Origin: a bacterium
GTDB taxonomy: Bacteria; Bacillota; Clostridia; UBA1381
DNA: 44,904 nucleotides
Direction: 5' to 3'
Assembly (NCBI GenBank): GCA_030536655.1
Contig: JAUNPN010000008.1
Coordinates: 1 to 44,904 of the forward strand
Shown here: positions 1 through 9,100 of the stretch, in pieces
How the letters are laid out: the number at the start of each line of letters is the position of its first letter
Numbering within the stretch: position 1 is the first letter of the stretch
Made by a program: the position numbers and the translations under genes
Notes under the pieces: generated by a model
Told to the model about the DNA's origin: nothing
Database searches by the model: none
Seen by the model: only the letters and a program-made list of their open reading frames with translations

Positions 1-854
1 GACGGAGCCTCGGTTGCTTCATCAACCGGAGCTTCGGTTGCCTTTTCGGCTTCCTCCCGCGCCTTTTCGGCAGCTTCATTGTCTTCCTTCTGCTTCTGGT
101 CAACCTTGTTTCTTACATCCTTCCAGAGTGTGTCGGCTGTAACCTCATCGCCGAAACCATAGTACTCCTTCCATGAGTCGAACTGCTCTTCCGGAATATA
201 TACGCCAACCTTGATTGTGCCTTCCGCTTCGCCCCACGGAGTATCTTCTGTAACTTCATCTCCGAGCTGAAGCTCTGACTTTAATGTTTCAAAGTCTGTT
301 CCGTACATATCAGCTACTACCCTTGTCGGAACCGTATAGTATGCTGCGGTTTCGAATGTATTTCCGGGCATATCCTTCGGCAGTCCGAATTCTTCAAGAA
401 ATTCGTCAAGGGACATTCCCATGCCGTCCGCAACGTCTGTAATTGTCTGACCTGTTGTGTTAATATAACCCATTCTGTTATATTTGTTGAATAACGTTGA
501 GCCGTACATCTTGCATAATACAGCCGCTGCGATAACAACGATAAGTACAACTATACCGATAATTATGCCTGTCGGTTTTTTCTTCGGAGCTTCCTCCTCC
601 TTAGCGGTATCCGCTCCTTCAACAGCTTCTTTCGCTTCGGCGGCTTCCGTCGCCTCAACTGCTTCAACAGCTTCGGCGGCTTCCGTCGCCTCAACTGCTT
701 CAACAGCTTCGGCGGTGTCTGCTGCTTCAGCAGTTTCAGCTACAGCTGCTGCTTCGGCAGTTTCCCCAGCTTCAGCTGTATCTGCTGCTTCAACAGTTTC
801 CGTTGTTTCAACAGACTCACCATTTTCGTTTAAGTTTTTGTTTTCCTCGTTCAC
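1..854 (-). CDS. Single-pass membrane protein with Ala/Glu-rich N-terminus, partial (3' end cut by window)
   Basis: I read this gene from a GTG at 854, placed a few bases after an AAAGGAGAT ribosome-binding site; no ATG fits. About the first 95 residues are an acidic low-complexity stretch made of EAVEA/ATEAA units, followed by a KKKP stop and one hydrophobic segment (GIIIGIVVLIVVIAAAVLC), so the N-terminus is probably cytoplasmic and the rest outside. The outer part has repeated helix-type motifs such as GMSLDEFLEEFGL and DTPWGEA that match the neighbouring upstream gene (884-1534), so the two are tandem paralogs. The C-terminus turns into a K/E/A-rich then TEAPV-type tail and runs off the window. 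They lie 29 bases apart and are probably co-transcribed. I do not recognise a named family; the function is unknown. Confidence 0.85.
   Translation of the reverse strand, partial: MNEENKNLNENGESVETTETVEAADTAEAGETAEAAAVAETAEAADTAEAVEAVEATEAAEAVEAVEATEAAEAKEAVEGADTAKEEEAPKKKPTGIIIGIVVLIVVIAAAVLCKMYGSTLFNKYNRMGYINTTGQTITDVADGMGMSLDEFLEEFGLPKDMPGNTFETAAYYTVPTRVVADMYGTDFETLKSELQLGDEVTEDTPWGEAEGTIKVGVYIPEEQFDSWKEYYGFGDEVTADTLWKDVRNKVDQKQKEDNEAAEKAREEAEKATEAPVDEATEAP
635..715. repeat. 36-bp tandem repeat inside the Ala/Glu-rich coding region
   Basis: A 36-base unit occupies 635-670 and is repeated exactly at 671-706, followed by nine bases of a third copy. On the minus strand it codes for a 12-residue unit of the EAVEAVEATEAA type. 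The multiple-of-three period keeps the frame, so copy number can change without breaking the gene. Confidence 0.9.
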
Positions 855-883
855 CTTATAAAATCTCCTTTTATAATTAATAA

Positions 884-1534
884 TTACTGCTGTGACGCAG
901 CTTCGCCGGCTGCCGAGCCGTCAGCAGCCGCTTCGTCAGCCGGAGCCACAGTTGCTTCTTCAGCCGGAGCCTCGGTTGCGTTTGCCATAGCTTCCTGCGC
1001 TGCTTCAACGGTATCCTTAACATCGCCCCACGGAGTTTCAAGTGTTACGGAAGCGTCAAGACCGTACATCTGCTTGAACATCTCAAACTGCTCTGCCGCG
1101 CCCTCTGCGGCTGCGTCAATACCAAGGTATGTTCCGAGCGGAATGAGCTTCTGAGCGTCTGCCCATGAGGTTGTTTCGGTAACCTTGCCTGTAAGACCGG
1201 TTTGTTCGAGCAGTTCTTCCAATGACTGACCGTTGTAAGCCGCGTAGCGGTCAACTGTCATGTGGTTGTAAAAATCCTCTGTTGATGTGTTTCCGTCTAC
1301 GGAACCGTCTGTAATACCATTTTCTTCAAGGAATTCCTTTACCGACTGTCCTGCGCTTCTCGCAAGAGTCTTAACAGTCTGGGGAGCTGTTCCCTCCGAA
1401 ACTGCCTTGTCAAATAAATTGTCCGATACCTTGCTGTAAACTGCATATCCGCCCGCAGCAAGGAATGCTATAATAAGTACAGCAATAATAATATTAATGG
1501 TTTTGTCCGAAGACGATGAGCTTTTGTGCGACAT
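884..1534 (-). CDS. Single-pass membrane protein, paralog of the downstream gene
   Basis: The product has 216 residues when started at the ATG at 1534 (MSHKSSSSS), which follows AAAGGAGAT at good spacing; an upstream in-frame ATG adds 19 residues but has no such site. A short Ser/Lys-rich N-terminus precedes one membrane segment (INIIIAVLIIAFLAAGGYAV). The outer region carries repeated motifs GQSVKEFLEENGI, GQSLEELLEQTGL and ETPWGDVKDTV that align with the gene at 1-854 (GMSLDEFLEEFGL, EDTPWGEAEG). The C-terminal 40 residues are an Ala/Glu/Pro-rich tail (ATEAPAEEATVAPADEA). A promoter lies at 1595-1623. The family is unknown to me; a surface or envelope role is an inference from topology only. 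Confidence 0.85.
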   Translation of the reverse strand: MSHKSSSSSDKTINIIIAVLIIAFLAAGGYAVYSKVSDNLFDKAVSEGTAPQTVKTLARSAGQSVKEFLEENGITDGSVDGNTSTEDFYNHMTVDRYAAYNGQSLEELLEQTGLTGKVTETTSWADAQKLIPLGTYLGIDAAAEGAAEQFEMFKQMYGLDASVTLETPWGDVKDTVEAAQEAMANATEAPAEEATVAPADEAAADGSAAGEAASQQ

Positions 1535-1594
1535 TTTTATAAAATCTCCTTTCATCTGCGGCAGTTGCGCCGCTGTTTGTACGCCATCCATAAT

Positions 1595-1623
1595 ACTATA
1601 CCACTTTTACATAGAAAAATCAA
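1595..1623 (-). promoter_or_regulatory. Sigma-A-type promoter for the tandem membrane-protein pair
   Basis: On the minus strand TTGATT (1623-1618) and TATAGT (1600-1595) are separated by 17 bases. The promoter lies 61 bases before the ATG at 1534. Confidence 0.65.
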
Positions 1624-1668
1624 GATGTTTTTTTAAACATATTATTAATTTTTTATTATATGAATTTA

Positions 1669-1697
1669 TTGACTTTTAGATTATGTAATGGTATAAT
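1669..1697 (+). promoter_or_regulatory. Sigma-A-type promoter for the RAYT-like gene
   Basis: TTGACT at 1669-1674 and TATAAT at 1692-1697 are spaced by 17 bases, and the -10 is preceded by TGG (extended -10). The start codon is at 1728. Confidence 0.75.
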
Positions 1698-1727
1698 ACA
1701 GTAAAACAGAACGGAGGTGGCTTCGGT

Positions 1728-2432
1728 ATGCCGAGAAAAGCGAGAGAAAAGAGCAAAACCGGAATTTATGCGGTGCTTATAAAGGGAAACGACGCATCGC
1801 GCAAGCTGTTTTACGACGATGAGGATTACAGCGAATTTATTGCAAGGCTTGATGAAAATCTTGACACAGCGGTAATGGCTTTTGCGCTGTGTGAAAGCTG
1901 CATATGTATGATAGCGGCGGAAAGCGAAAGAGGAATAGGACTTGATATTCAGCCTGTGACAATCGGCTATGCAAGATACTACGGAAATCGTTACGGTATG
2001 AGCGGCGGAATTTTTGAGCGGCGTTTCAGAAGCATGCCGATTGAAACCCCCGAAGCTCTTGCGGCACAGCTTGCCTGTGTTCACAGATTCTGTGATACGG
2101 CGGGAAACGGAGGCTATACGGGACGTTATATGGATGATGATCTTTTTATACCTGACGAGGCGATGAAACTGCTGGGCAGCCGTGATATTTACGATGAGGC
2201 GATGAAAGCGGAAAATCCGGTAACGGCGTTTTTTGCGGGCAGCTTCCGGACGGCTTCCGGCAGCGCGGAGAAAAAGACTGCGGCAAATAAAATAAAAGAG
2301 GAGCCGAAGAAGGCGGCTGCGCCGGAGCCTGAGGTTAAGGCGGAGCCGGAGAAAGCGCCCGAGGCAGAGCCTGAGCTTAAGCCGGAACCAAAGCCGAAGA
2401 AAAAGAAAAAAATGCCTTCATGGCTTTTATAG
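1728..2432 (+). CDS. REP-associated tyrosine transposase-like protein with the HxH motif replaced by CxC
   Basis: The first ~150 of 234 residues follow the layout of the Y1/RAYT transposase family: MPRKAREKSKTGIYAVLIKG at the start, YDDEDYSEFIARL, then the position of the catalytic HUH motif, then YARYYGNRYGMSGGIFERRF and a VHRFCDTAGNGGY block equivalent to the usual IHQNPV-AGL region. In the family the HUH site reads NHVHLL or similar; here it reads SCICMI (Cys58 and Cys60), so both metal-binding histidines are gone. The last ~60 residues are a Glu/Pro/Lys-rich tail ending KKKKKMPSWLL, not typical of transposases. Aromatic residues of the Tyr helix remain (Tyr81, 84, 85). It is probably a domesticated DNA/RNA-binding relative without nicking activity. 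Its own promoter is at 1669-1697, with GGAGGTGG as ribosome-binding site. The GH51 gene follows 69 bases later. Confidence 0.7.
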   Translation: MPRKAREKSKTGIYAVLIKGNDASRKLFYDDEDYSEFIARLDENLDTAVMAFALCESCICMIAAESERGIGLDIQPVTIGYARYYGNRYGMSGGIFERRFRSMPIETPEALAAQLACVHRFCDTAGNGGYTGRYMDDDLFIPDEAMKLLGSRDIYDEAMKAENPVTAFFAGSFRTASGSAEKKTAANKIKEEPKKAAAPEPEVKAEPEKAPEAEPELKPEPKPKKKKKMPSWLL

Positions 2433-2501
2433 CAGCATTGGGTTTATACCGGCTGTACATTGAATACAGGGCTTATACAGCCTATCTATCAGGAGGGAAA
2501 C

Positions 2502-3971
2502 ATGGCAAAAGCGATTATTAATGCTAAGCGCAAAAAAGGAAAGATAAGCAAGTATATTTACGGACAGTTTGCCGAGCATCTCGGCAGATGTATCTATGAG
2601 GGGCTTTATGTTGATGAGGACAGCGGTATTGAAAATGTAAACGGTATGCGCTGCGACGTGGTGAATGCGCTGAAGGAGCTGGATATTCCGGTGCTGAGAT
2701 GGCCGGGCGGCTGCTTTGCGGATGATTACCACTGGAGAGACGGCATCGGCGAAAAGTCGAAAAGACCGTACATGGTAAATACGAACTGGGGAAAGGTTGT
2801 GGAAAACAACCATTTTGGAACACATGAGTTTTTTGAGCTTTGCGAGCAGCTCGGAACGGAGCCGTATATATGCGGCAATGTCGGAAGCGGTTCGGTAAAA
2901 GAAATGCGCGACTGGGTTGAATACATGACCTTCGGCGGGGATTCTCCGCTTGCGAACGAAAGACGCGCGAACGGCAGAGAGGAGCCGTGGAAGCTTAAGT
3001 ATTTCGGCGTCGGTAATGAGAACTGGGGCTGCGGCGGCAATATGCGCCCTGAATACTATGCGGATTTGTACCGCCGTTATTCGGTATTTATCAGGAATTA
3101 CGGCGAGGAACCGCTGTATAAGATAGCGTGCGGCGCGAATGAGCGCGACACACGCTGGACTGAGGTTGTTATGGAAAATGCCGGACATGCGATGAACGGT
3201 ATATCGCTTCATAATTACCAGTTTGAAAGAAACTGGAAGGATAAGGGCGACAGCATTAAGTTTGACAGTGACGGATACTACACGCTTTTATCGGATGTTG
3301 TAAGAATGGAAAGCATTATAAAAGAGCATATCACTGTAATGGACAAGTATGACCCGGAGAAAAAGATTGATTTGATTGTCGATGAATGGGGAAACTGGTT
3401 TAATGTAATGCCGGGAACAAATCCGGGATTCCTGTATCAGCAGAATACGATTCGTGACGCAATTTCCGCGATGATGATGCTTCACTGTTTCCATGAGCAT
3501 TGTGACAGAGTTCATATGGCAAATATTGCGCAGATGGTTAACGTGCTTCAGGCAATGGTTCTTACTGAGGGTGAAAAGATGGTGCTTACACCGACATATT
3601 ATGTGTTTAAGATGATGAAGCCTCACATGGACGCGGTAAGCCTTGATGTCGACCTTGAAACCGGGGGCAGAGAGGTGAACGGAAGAACCGTTCCCGATGT
3701 GAGCATGAGCGCGTCTGAAAAGGACGGAAAAATTACGATTTCGCTGTGCAACACAAGCCTTGAAAAGTGCGAGGACCTTGAGATTGAAATAAGAGATGCG
3801 TCCGTTTCGGCTGTAACCGGTGAGGTTATGGCGGCTGAAAATATGTGTGATTATAATGACTTTGACTGTGAAGAAAAGCTGCACCCGACGGAGCTTAAGG
3901 CGCAGGTAAAGGACGGCGTTATAAAGGTAACGCTTCCGAAGATGGCTGCGGCGGTGATCACGGTTGAATAA
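2502..3971 (+). CDS. abfA: Alpha-L-arabinofuranosidase, GH51 family
   Basis: The 489-residue product removes terminal alpha-L-arabinofuranosyl units from arabinan and arabino-oligosaccharides by a retaining mechanism. The catalytic acid/base is Glu173 in GVGNENWG and the nucleophile is Glu295 in VDEWGNW, positions very close to those of known GH51 enzymes. KYIYGQFAEHLGRCIYEGLY near the N-terminus and RWPGGCFADDYHW are GH51 hallmarks. A C-terminal beta domain follows the barrel. There is no signal peptide, so it acts in the cytoplasm on imported oligosaccharides. I chose the ATG at 2502 because AGGAGGG precedes it; an upstream in-frame ATG at 2460 has no site. The stop overlaps the next start by one base (TAATG). 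The GH43 downstream supports an arabinan operon. A weak promoter (TTGAAT-17-TATCTA, 2460-2488) may lie just upstream. Confidence 0.95.
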   Translation: MAKAIINAKRKKGKISKYIYGQFAEHLGRCIYEGLYVDEDSGIENVNGMRCDVVNALKELDIPVLRWPGGCFADDYHWRDGIGEKSKRPYMVNTNWGKVVENNHFGTHEFFELCEQLGTEPYICGNVGSGSVKEMRDWVEYMTFGGDSPLANERRANGREEPWKLKYFGVGNENWGCGGNMRPEYYADLYRRYSVFIRNYGEEPLYKIACGANERDTRWTEVVMENAGHAMNGISLHNYQFERNWKDKGDSIKFDSDGYYTLLSDVVRMESIIKEHITVMDKYDPEKKIDLIVDEWGNWFNVMPGTNPGFLYQQNTIRDAISAMMMLHCFHEHCDRVHMANIAQMVNVLQAMVLTEGEKMVLTPTYYVFKMMKPHMDAVSLDVDLETGGREVNGRTVPDVSMSASEKDGKITISLCNTSLEKCEDLEIEIRDASVSAVTGEVMAAENMCDYNDFDCEEKLHPTELKAQVKDGVIKVTLPKMAAAVITVE

Positions 3972-4222
3972 TGGCGCGCTGTAAGAGGTGCAGCCTGAAA
4001 ACAGTTCTCAGCGATAAGGATACCGCTCCGATGGTGAAAGAGGTAATGGCTTCGGGCATGAAGCTTGTTGACGAGGAGGAATACAGCCGAAGGCTGAGGA
4101 CTTGTATGGAATGTGAAAAGCTTGCCTATGGAACCACCTGTATGCTTTGCGGCGCGGTGGTTCAGGTACGCTGCCTGACGGAAAGAGGGAAGTGTCCATT
4201 CCCCAAAAATCCAAAGTGGTAG
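3971..4222 (+). CDS. Small cysteine-rich (zinc-ribbon-like) protein
   Basis: This 83-residue basic protein has CKRC near the N-terminus, then CMEC and CMLCG, and a final CLTERGKCPF. The paired cysteines suggest one or two zinc-binding knuckles. It resembles the short Clostridia proteins often labelled DUF6171, though I cannot confirm that without a profile search. It starts inside the stop codon of the GH51 gene and lies between the two arabinan enzymes, so it is translationally coupled to them. No role in sugar use can be read from the sequence. Confidence 0.8.
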   Translation: MARCKRCSLKTVLSDKDTAPMVKEVMASGMKLVDEEEYSRRLRTCMECEKLAYGTTCMLCGAVVQVRCLTERGKCPFPKNPKW

Positions 4223-4254
4223 CTCTGCGGGACTGATTATAAATGGAGAGTATT

Positions 4255-5136
4255 ATGTTAAAGAGAGAAGAAATTCAAATCCGTGATCCGTATGTTCTCG
4301 TTCATGACGGAATGTACTATCTTTACGGAACAACGGACAAAAACTGCTGGAGTGACAAGGGAACGGGCTTTGACAGCTACAGAAGCAGTGACCTTGAAAA
4401 CTGGGAGGGACCGTTTACAGCGTTCCGCCCGGACAAGGACTTCTGGGGCGACAGGCATTTCTGGGCGCCGGAGGTATATTATTATGAAGGAAAGTTCTAT
4501 ATGTTCGCATCCTTCAAGAGCGCGGAGCATTGCAGGGCAACTCAGGTTCTCGTGAGTGACGCTCCGGACGGAGAATTCAGGCTGCACAGCGAAAAGCCGC
4601 TTACTCCAGAAGGCTGGGAATGCCTTGACGGAACGCTCTGGATTGAGGACGGAGAGCCGTGGATGGTGTTCTGTCATGAATGGATTCAGGTTATTGACGG
4701 TGAGATGTGGGCGGTGCGCTTGAAAAAGGATTTATCGGGGACAATAGGAGATCCGGTACTGCTGTTCAAATCTTCACAGGCTCCGTGGACGGTAGGCGCG
4801 AAGCAAAGGGTAAACGGCGAGGACTGTCTTGCATATGTGACGGACGGACCGAACCTGTACAGAACCGAGGACGGAGGACTGCTCATGCTTTGGTCATGCG
4901 GAGGAAAAAAAGGCTATGCGATAGGTATGGCAAAGAGCAGCAACGGCAGAATAGACGGTGACTGGACTCATCTTGACAAGCTGTTGTTTGAGGAAAACGG
5001 AGGTCACGGCATGATATTCACTGCGCTTGACGGAAAGAAATACGTTGCGCTGCATAAGCCGAACAAGACTCCGAACGAAAGACCCTGCTTCTTTGAAGTT
5101 GCGGAAAGAGCCGGAATACTTGAGCTGAACGTATAA
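4255..5136 (+). CDS. Glycoside hydrolase family 43 protein (arabinofuranosidase/arabinanase/xylosidase type)
   Basis: The 293-residue product is a single five-bladed beta-propeller domain. IRDPYVLVHDGMYYLYGTT holds the general-base Asp11, HFWAPEVYYYEGKFYMF is the typical second blade, and LDGTLWIEDGEPWMVF followed by CHEW puts Glu142 where the catalytic acid is expected. No signal peptide is present, so it is intracellular. The ATG at 4255 follows TGGAGAG; an in-frame ATG at 4243 has no ribosome-binding site. Being in the same operon as the GH51 enzyme points to arabinan or arabinoxylan oligosaccharides as substrate, but GH43 subfamilies differ in specificity and I cannot settle which applies. 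Confidence 0.9.
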   Translation: MLKREEIQIRDPYVLVHDGMYYLYGTTDKNCWSDKGTGFDSYRSSDLENWEGPFTAFRPDKDFWGDRHFWAPEVYYYEGKFYMFASFKSAEHCRATQVLVSDAPDGEFRLHSEKPLTPEGWECLDGTLWIEDGEPWMVFCHEWIQVIDGEMWAVRLKKDLSGTIGDPVLLFKSSQAPWTVGAKQRVNGEDCLAYVTDGPNLYRTEDGGLLMLWSCGGKKGYAIGMAKSSNGRIDGDWTHLDKLLFEENGGHGMIFTALDGKKYVALHKPNKTPNERPCFFEVAERAGILELNV

Positions 5137-5148
5137 AAAAATCCATTT

Positions 5149-5183
5149 CTGTAAATAATGCTTCTATATAGAAATATTTACAG
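5149..5183 (+). promoter_or_regulatory. Hairpin abutting the sleB ribosome-binding site
   Basis: CTGTAAATA (5149-5157) pairs with TATTTACAG (5175-5183). The right arm runs directly into the GAGG of the sleB ribosome-binding site. There is no T-tract, so this is not an obvious terminator; an effect on translation is possible. Confidence 0.4.
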
Positions 5184-5192
5184 GAGGAATAT

Positions 5193-5831
5193 ATGTTAAA
5201 ACGATTATCGGCGGCGGTTCTTGCCGCGGCTGTTATAATGACCTCGCCCGCTGCGCAGGCTTTGTCAAAATACGGCTCGCGCGGCAGCGAGGTCACAAAT
5301 ATTCAGACAAGACTGAAAAGCTGGGGTTATTACAGCGGCAGTGTTGATGGGATTTACGGTTCGCAGACTGTTGCGGCGGTGAAGCAGTTTCAGCGCAGGC
5401 ACGGCTTGACGGCTGATGGAATTGCGGGACCGGCAACTCTTGAGAAAATCGGACTTCCGACAGGAAAGTCAAGCTCCTATTCGTCAGACCTTGAGCTTAT
5501 TGCGAGAGTGATTAACGGCGAGGCGAGGGGCGAGAGCTATACCGGACAGGTTGCTGTCGGCGCGGTGGTTCTTAACCGTGTGAAGCATTCATCATTCCCG
5601 AATACGGTTGCCGGAGTGGTATATCAGAAGGGAGCGTTCACTGCGGTTACGGACGGGCAGGTTAATCTTGCTGTGTCATCCTCCTGCTACAATGCGGCAA
5701 GAGACGCCATGAACGGCTGGGATCCGTCCGGCGGCGCGATTTATTATTACAATCCCTCAACCGCAACGAGCAGCTGGATAAGATCAAGGCCGGTTATTGT
5801 GAAAATAGGCAGACACGTTTTCTGCAAGTAG
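5193..5831 (+). CDS. sleB: Spore cortex-lytic enzyme SleB-like, PG-binding plus Hydrolase_2
   Basis: The 212-residue protein begins with a signal peptide (MLKRLSAAVLAAAVIMTSPA, cleavage near AQA). Residues ~27-88 are a peptidoglycan-binding type 1 domain (GSEVTNIQTRLKSWGYY, VDGIYGSQTVAAVKQFQ). Residues ~98-211 are the SleB/CwlJ hydrolase domain, with the catalytic Glu110 in ARVINGEARGE and the AVVLNRV and GAIYYYNPSTA motifs. The family consists of lytic transglycosylases that degrade cortex peptidoglycan during germination, which makes the organism a likely spore former. The ribosome-binding site is AGGAGGA. A canonical ypeB partner does not follow; instead there is a 35-residue membrane peptide. 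CwlJ or a vegetative paralog are the alternatives. Confidence 0.9.
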   Translation: MLKRLSAAVLAAAVIMTSPAAQALSKYGSRGSEVTNIQTRLKSWGYYSGSVDGIYGSQTVAAVKQFQRRHGLTADGIAGPATLEKIGLPTGKSSSYSSDLELIARVINGEARGESYTGQVAVGAVVLNRVKHSSFPNTVAGVVYQKGAFTAVTDGQVNLAVSSSCYNAARDAMNGWDPSGGAIYYYNPSTATSSWIRSRPVIVKIGRHVFCK

Positions 5832-5858
5832 ATTTTGGTAATGTAAGGAAGGATAATT

Positions 5859-5966
5859 ATGGCTAAGTGGATTACCGTTGCGGTATTGGGTACAGCGTTT
5901 GCTGTAATCGTGATAATGGATACGATCAAAAAGAGAAAATTATTGCTGAAAAGCGACGAAAAATAA
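5859..5966 (+). CDS. 35-residue single-pass membrane peptide
   Basis: This is a short ORF that begins MAKWITVAVLGTAFAVIVIM and ends in a basic tail (DTIKKRKLLLKSDEK). An AAGGAAGGA ribosome-binding site precedes the ATG, and a strong terminator begins 10 bases after the stop. It follows sleB by 27 bases and is therefore probably co-transcribed. The topology is one N-terminal membrane segment with a positively charged cytoplasmic end. I know no family for it; a role beside SleB in the spore membrane is only a guess from position. Confidence 0.65.
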   Translation: MAKWITVAVLGTAFAVIVIMDTIKKRKLLLKSDEK

Positions 5967-5976
5967 AATTTTGTTC

Positions 5977-6008
5977 AAAAAACAGTGGTGTATTACCACT
6001 GTTTTTTA
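5977..6008 (+). terminator. Rho-independent terminator after sleB unit
   Basis: AAAAACAGTGGT and ACCACTGTTTTT form a perfect 12-bp stem around a GTATT loop, ending in a T-tract. Confidence 0.92.
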
Positions 6009-6011
6009 AAC

Positions 6012-6040
6012 TTGTAAATTTTTAATAAATATTGTATAAT
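6012..6040 (+). promoter_or_regulatory. Promoter of the giant secreted protein
   Basis: TTGTAA (6012-6017) and TATAAT (6035-6040) have a 17-base spacer. The start codon is at 6109, after AGAGGGAG. Confidence 0.7.
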
Positions 6041-6108
6041 ATAATTAGTATGTTGTATGTAGGTTATACATACGAAAACGAATTTAATTAAGAAAGAGGG
6101 AGAAAAAC

Positions 6109-9100
6109 ATGAGAAATTCAAAAAGAATGCTGTCAGCTCTTACGGCTTTTGCTATGACAGCATCGGCGTTCTCTGGAATGTGCATTTCAGCAAGTGCTGC
6201 TGAAGGAGTAAATACAATTACTCCGATAGCTGATACTTATATTGATACTGCGGATGCCACAAGCCATGCGGATGCTACAGAACTCAGAGCTATGCAGACA
6301 ACAAAAGCGGCGCTTGTTAAGTTTGATGCAAGCCAGTATCTCGGCAAGACAATAACAAAGGCGGAATTAACTTTTAATATTGCCAGCCGTGCATATAATA
6401 CGGGCAGAAACCGTTGGGAAAGTTCGTCCATCGTACTTAGTACAGTTGATACAGCGTGGGAAGACTCGGCACTGCCGGAAGCGTATACTATTTCCGGCAG
6501 CGGTAACATAAGTAATGCTCAGATATGGTCAGACAATGACAGTGCAACACCTTCGGACGGAATTCCTCCGTATTCGTCAAAAACATTTGATGTTACAGAA
6601 GCCTTAAAAGCTGATGAAGATGGAATCATTGCTTTTGAAATCGCTACAGGTACAGGTCGTGAACAGGCGATAGCTTCAATGGAGGACACGGAAAATGCTC
6701 CGACTCTTACAATTACAACTACTGATGCTGCGCAGGTAAGCTACAGTCTTAAGGCTGCAGAGGGTGAAAAGGACTTAGGCGTTGTCGTTGCAAGCGGTGA
6801 AGCAACTGCGGGTTCAACTGTTACAGTGTCAGGTATTCCAAAGTATGTACAGAGTGAAGGTGCATATTATGTACTTGATGATGAAAATGTTTCGGAATAC
6901 TCAAAGGAAGTGACTCTCGGAGAAGAAGCTTATGAGGGTACAGTATCGTACTCGCTTGATAATAGCGTTTTGTATGCTTCAGAGGGAGAGAAGCTTGAAA
7001 ATGCAACAGGAATAACAAATAAAGACGGAGCATCAGCAGGTGCTTACGGTGCGATTGCAGGCGGAAAGAAGGCATCAATCGGTATTTATTCTGCTGGAGA
7101 ATATGTTCTTAAGGCATACGTTAATGAAAGAGGAGACAGAGGTCTGTTTGTAAGAAATGCAGCGGATGCAGATAATACAACAAATGCTATTGCAAATCTT
7201 GATATTACTCGCGATTCCGCAGCAGGTGAGTATGAAGTCAGCTTTACATTGACAGATACGACAGAATTAGAACTTTCCGGCTATACAACAGATGGGGGAA
7301 GTGTAAATCAGTCGACATCAATTGACTATGTTGTTCTTACCGGAACAGGTAAAGCTGTTGAAGCAACACCGACACCTGATCCGAATGCTGAATACACTGC
7401 AACAATTACAGTAACAGGCAATGGTGCAGCGAAGTTTGTTACAGAAGTAACAGCAACAGACGCACCGACAGACGCCCCGGCAACGGATGCACCGATAACA
7501 GAAGCTTTAGCTTTTGTTGTGGATGCGAATACTCCGGTAGATGCTGATACTGTATATACAGATGATGATAATATTACAGTAAAGACTGTTTTTGCCGGAA
7601 AGATAGGCGGTACTACAGCTACTATTGCAGGAAGAGAATTTACTAATAATATTCAAATTCGTGTAGATGCAGCACCAGATTCAAGCACAGGATACACAGA
7701 AAAGGCAGATAATACACCGCTTCTGATAACAGCAAAGAAGAGCGGACAGTTTACAGTTTATTATAGACGTCAGGCAAGCAGCGGTTCATATGCAGCCGGT
7801 GATGGTAAGGATATTAAGCTTTCGTTAAAGAATGCTGATGGTACATATGCAGCCAACATCCCGGGTGTTATGACTATGGAGTCCTACACAGAAGATCAAG
7901 CTTATGGATATGGAACTCAGGTGTTTGATTTGACAGCAGGTAATGAGTATATCCTTTGGGCAAAAGGTACAACCGGTACATTATTTGGTTATGATTTTGC
8001 TCCGGAGGCAACAGCTTCATTATCGGACTATACAGTTGAGGAGCTTACAGACACAGTTACTGCAAAGGCGGGAGAAACAATTACTGTAAAGGTAACAGAG
8101 GGTACAGTTAACAGTATCACAACTGTTCCGGCAGCAGAGGTTACACCGGTAGAAGGCAAGGAAGGCTATTACACATTTGTAATGCCGGCAGCTGATACAG
8201 CTGTAACTGCTGACTTCACGGCAACAGCAACAGACGCACCGACAGATGCCCCGGCAACAGATGCGCCGACAGTGGCTCCGATAGATAACAAGGTATATAT
8301 TAATGAAAGCTTTGAGGGTTATCCGGCAGGAACAATCATCAAGTCGGCAGGAAACGATGTAGATGAAGCGTATCAGCCGGTAACATACGGAGATATTACA
8401 TATGCGGCAGGCCGCAGAAACAATGGTTCGATTAACAGTTCGCAGTCTTTCGGCGATTATGAGGGCAGCCAGGTTCTTGTTATCTCAGAAGATGGTTATG
8501 CAACAAACGGCAGAGGTGTATCATTCTCATTCAGCGGCGTTCCGGCAACTGCTCAGATTCCGGCAGGCCAGATTCTTGAGCTTAGCATGGATGTAACATC
8601 GACACAGTCATTTGAGCTTACAGGCTTTGGAACTGTTCCGGCAATCGGTACAGCAGGAGTTGCTTCACTTTCAGAAGCAGTTTCAAAGGCAGTACTTACA
8701 CCTGTAAAGTCGGCTGATACAGCAGTTGTTATTAAGGCTGTATATGACAACGGCAGATTGGTTTCAATGACAGCCGAGGATAAAACAAATGTAGTTGCAG
8801 GTACTCCGATTGAGGTTGAAGCAGCGGAGGGTACAAAGGTGATGCTCTGGAACAGCCTTAACGGTATGGAGCCGATTGCAGAAGCGGCAACAGCAGCAGT
8901 AGTATCAGAGCCGACAGACGCACCGACAGATACACCGGCGACAGACGCACCGACAGATGCACCGACAAATATACCGACATTGGATCCGGATGCGACAGAA
9001 GCTCCGGCTCCGGTAACAAGCTTACCGCATTTAAGAGCAATCATTGACCCGGCGAACGGCGCTCAGTACATTATTATAACTGATACAGAAGGAAACGTTC

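Noticed and set aside
635-715. CRISPR-like repeat
   Set aside because: The units are directly adjacent with no spacers and lie in a coding frame.
484-861. Plus-strand Ser/Ala-rich ORF
   Set aside because: It is the opposite-strand shadow of the Ala/Glu-rich tail of the minus-strand gene, and has no ribosome-binding site.
2427-3212. Long minus-strand ORF over the GH51 gene
   Set aside because: The plus strand codes for an intact GH51 enzyme with both catalytic residues; the minus frame shows no domain.
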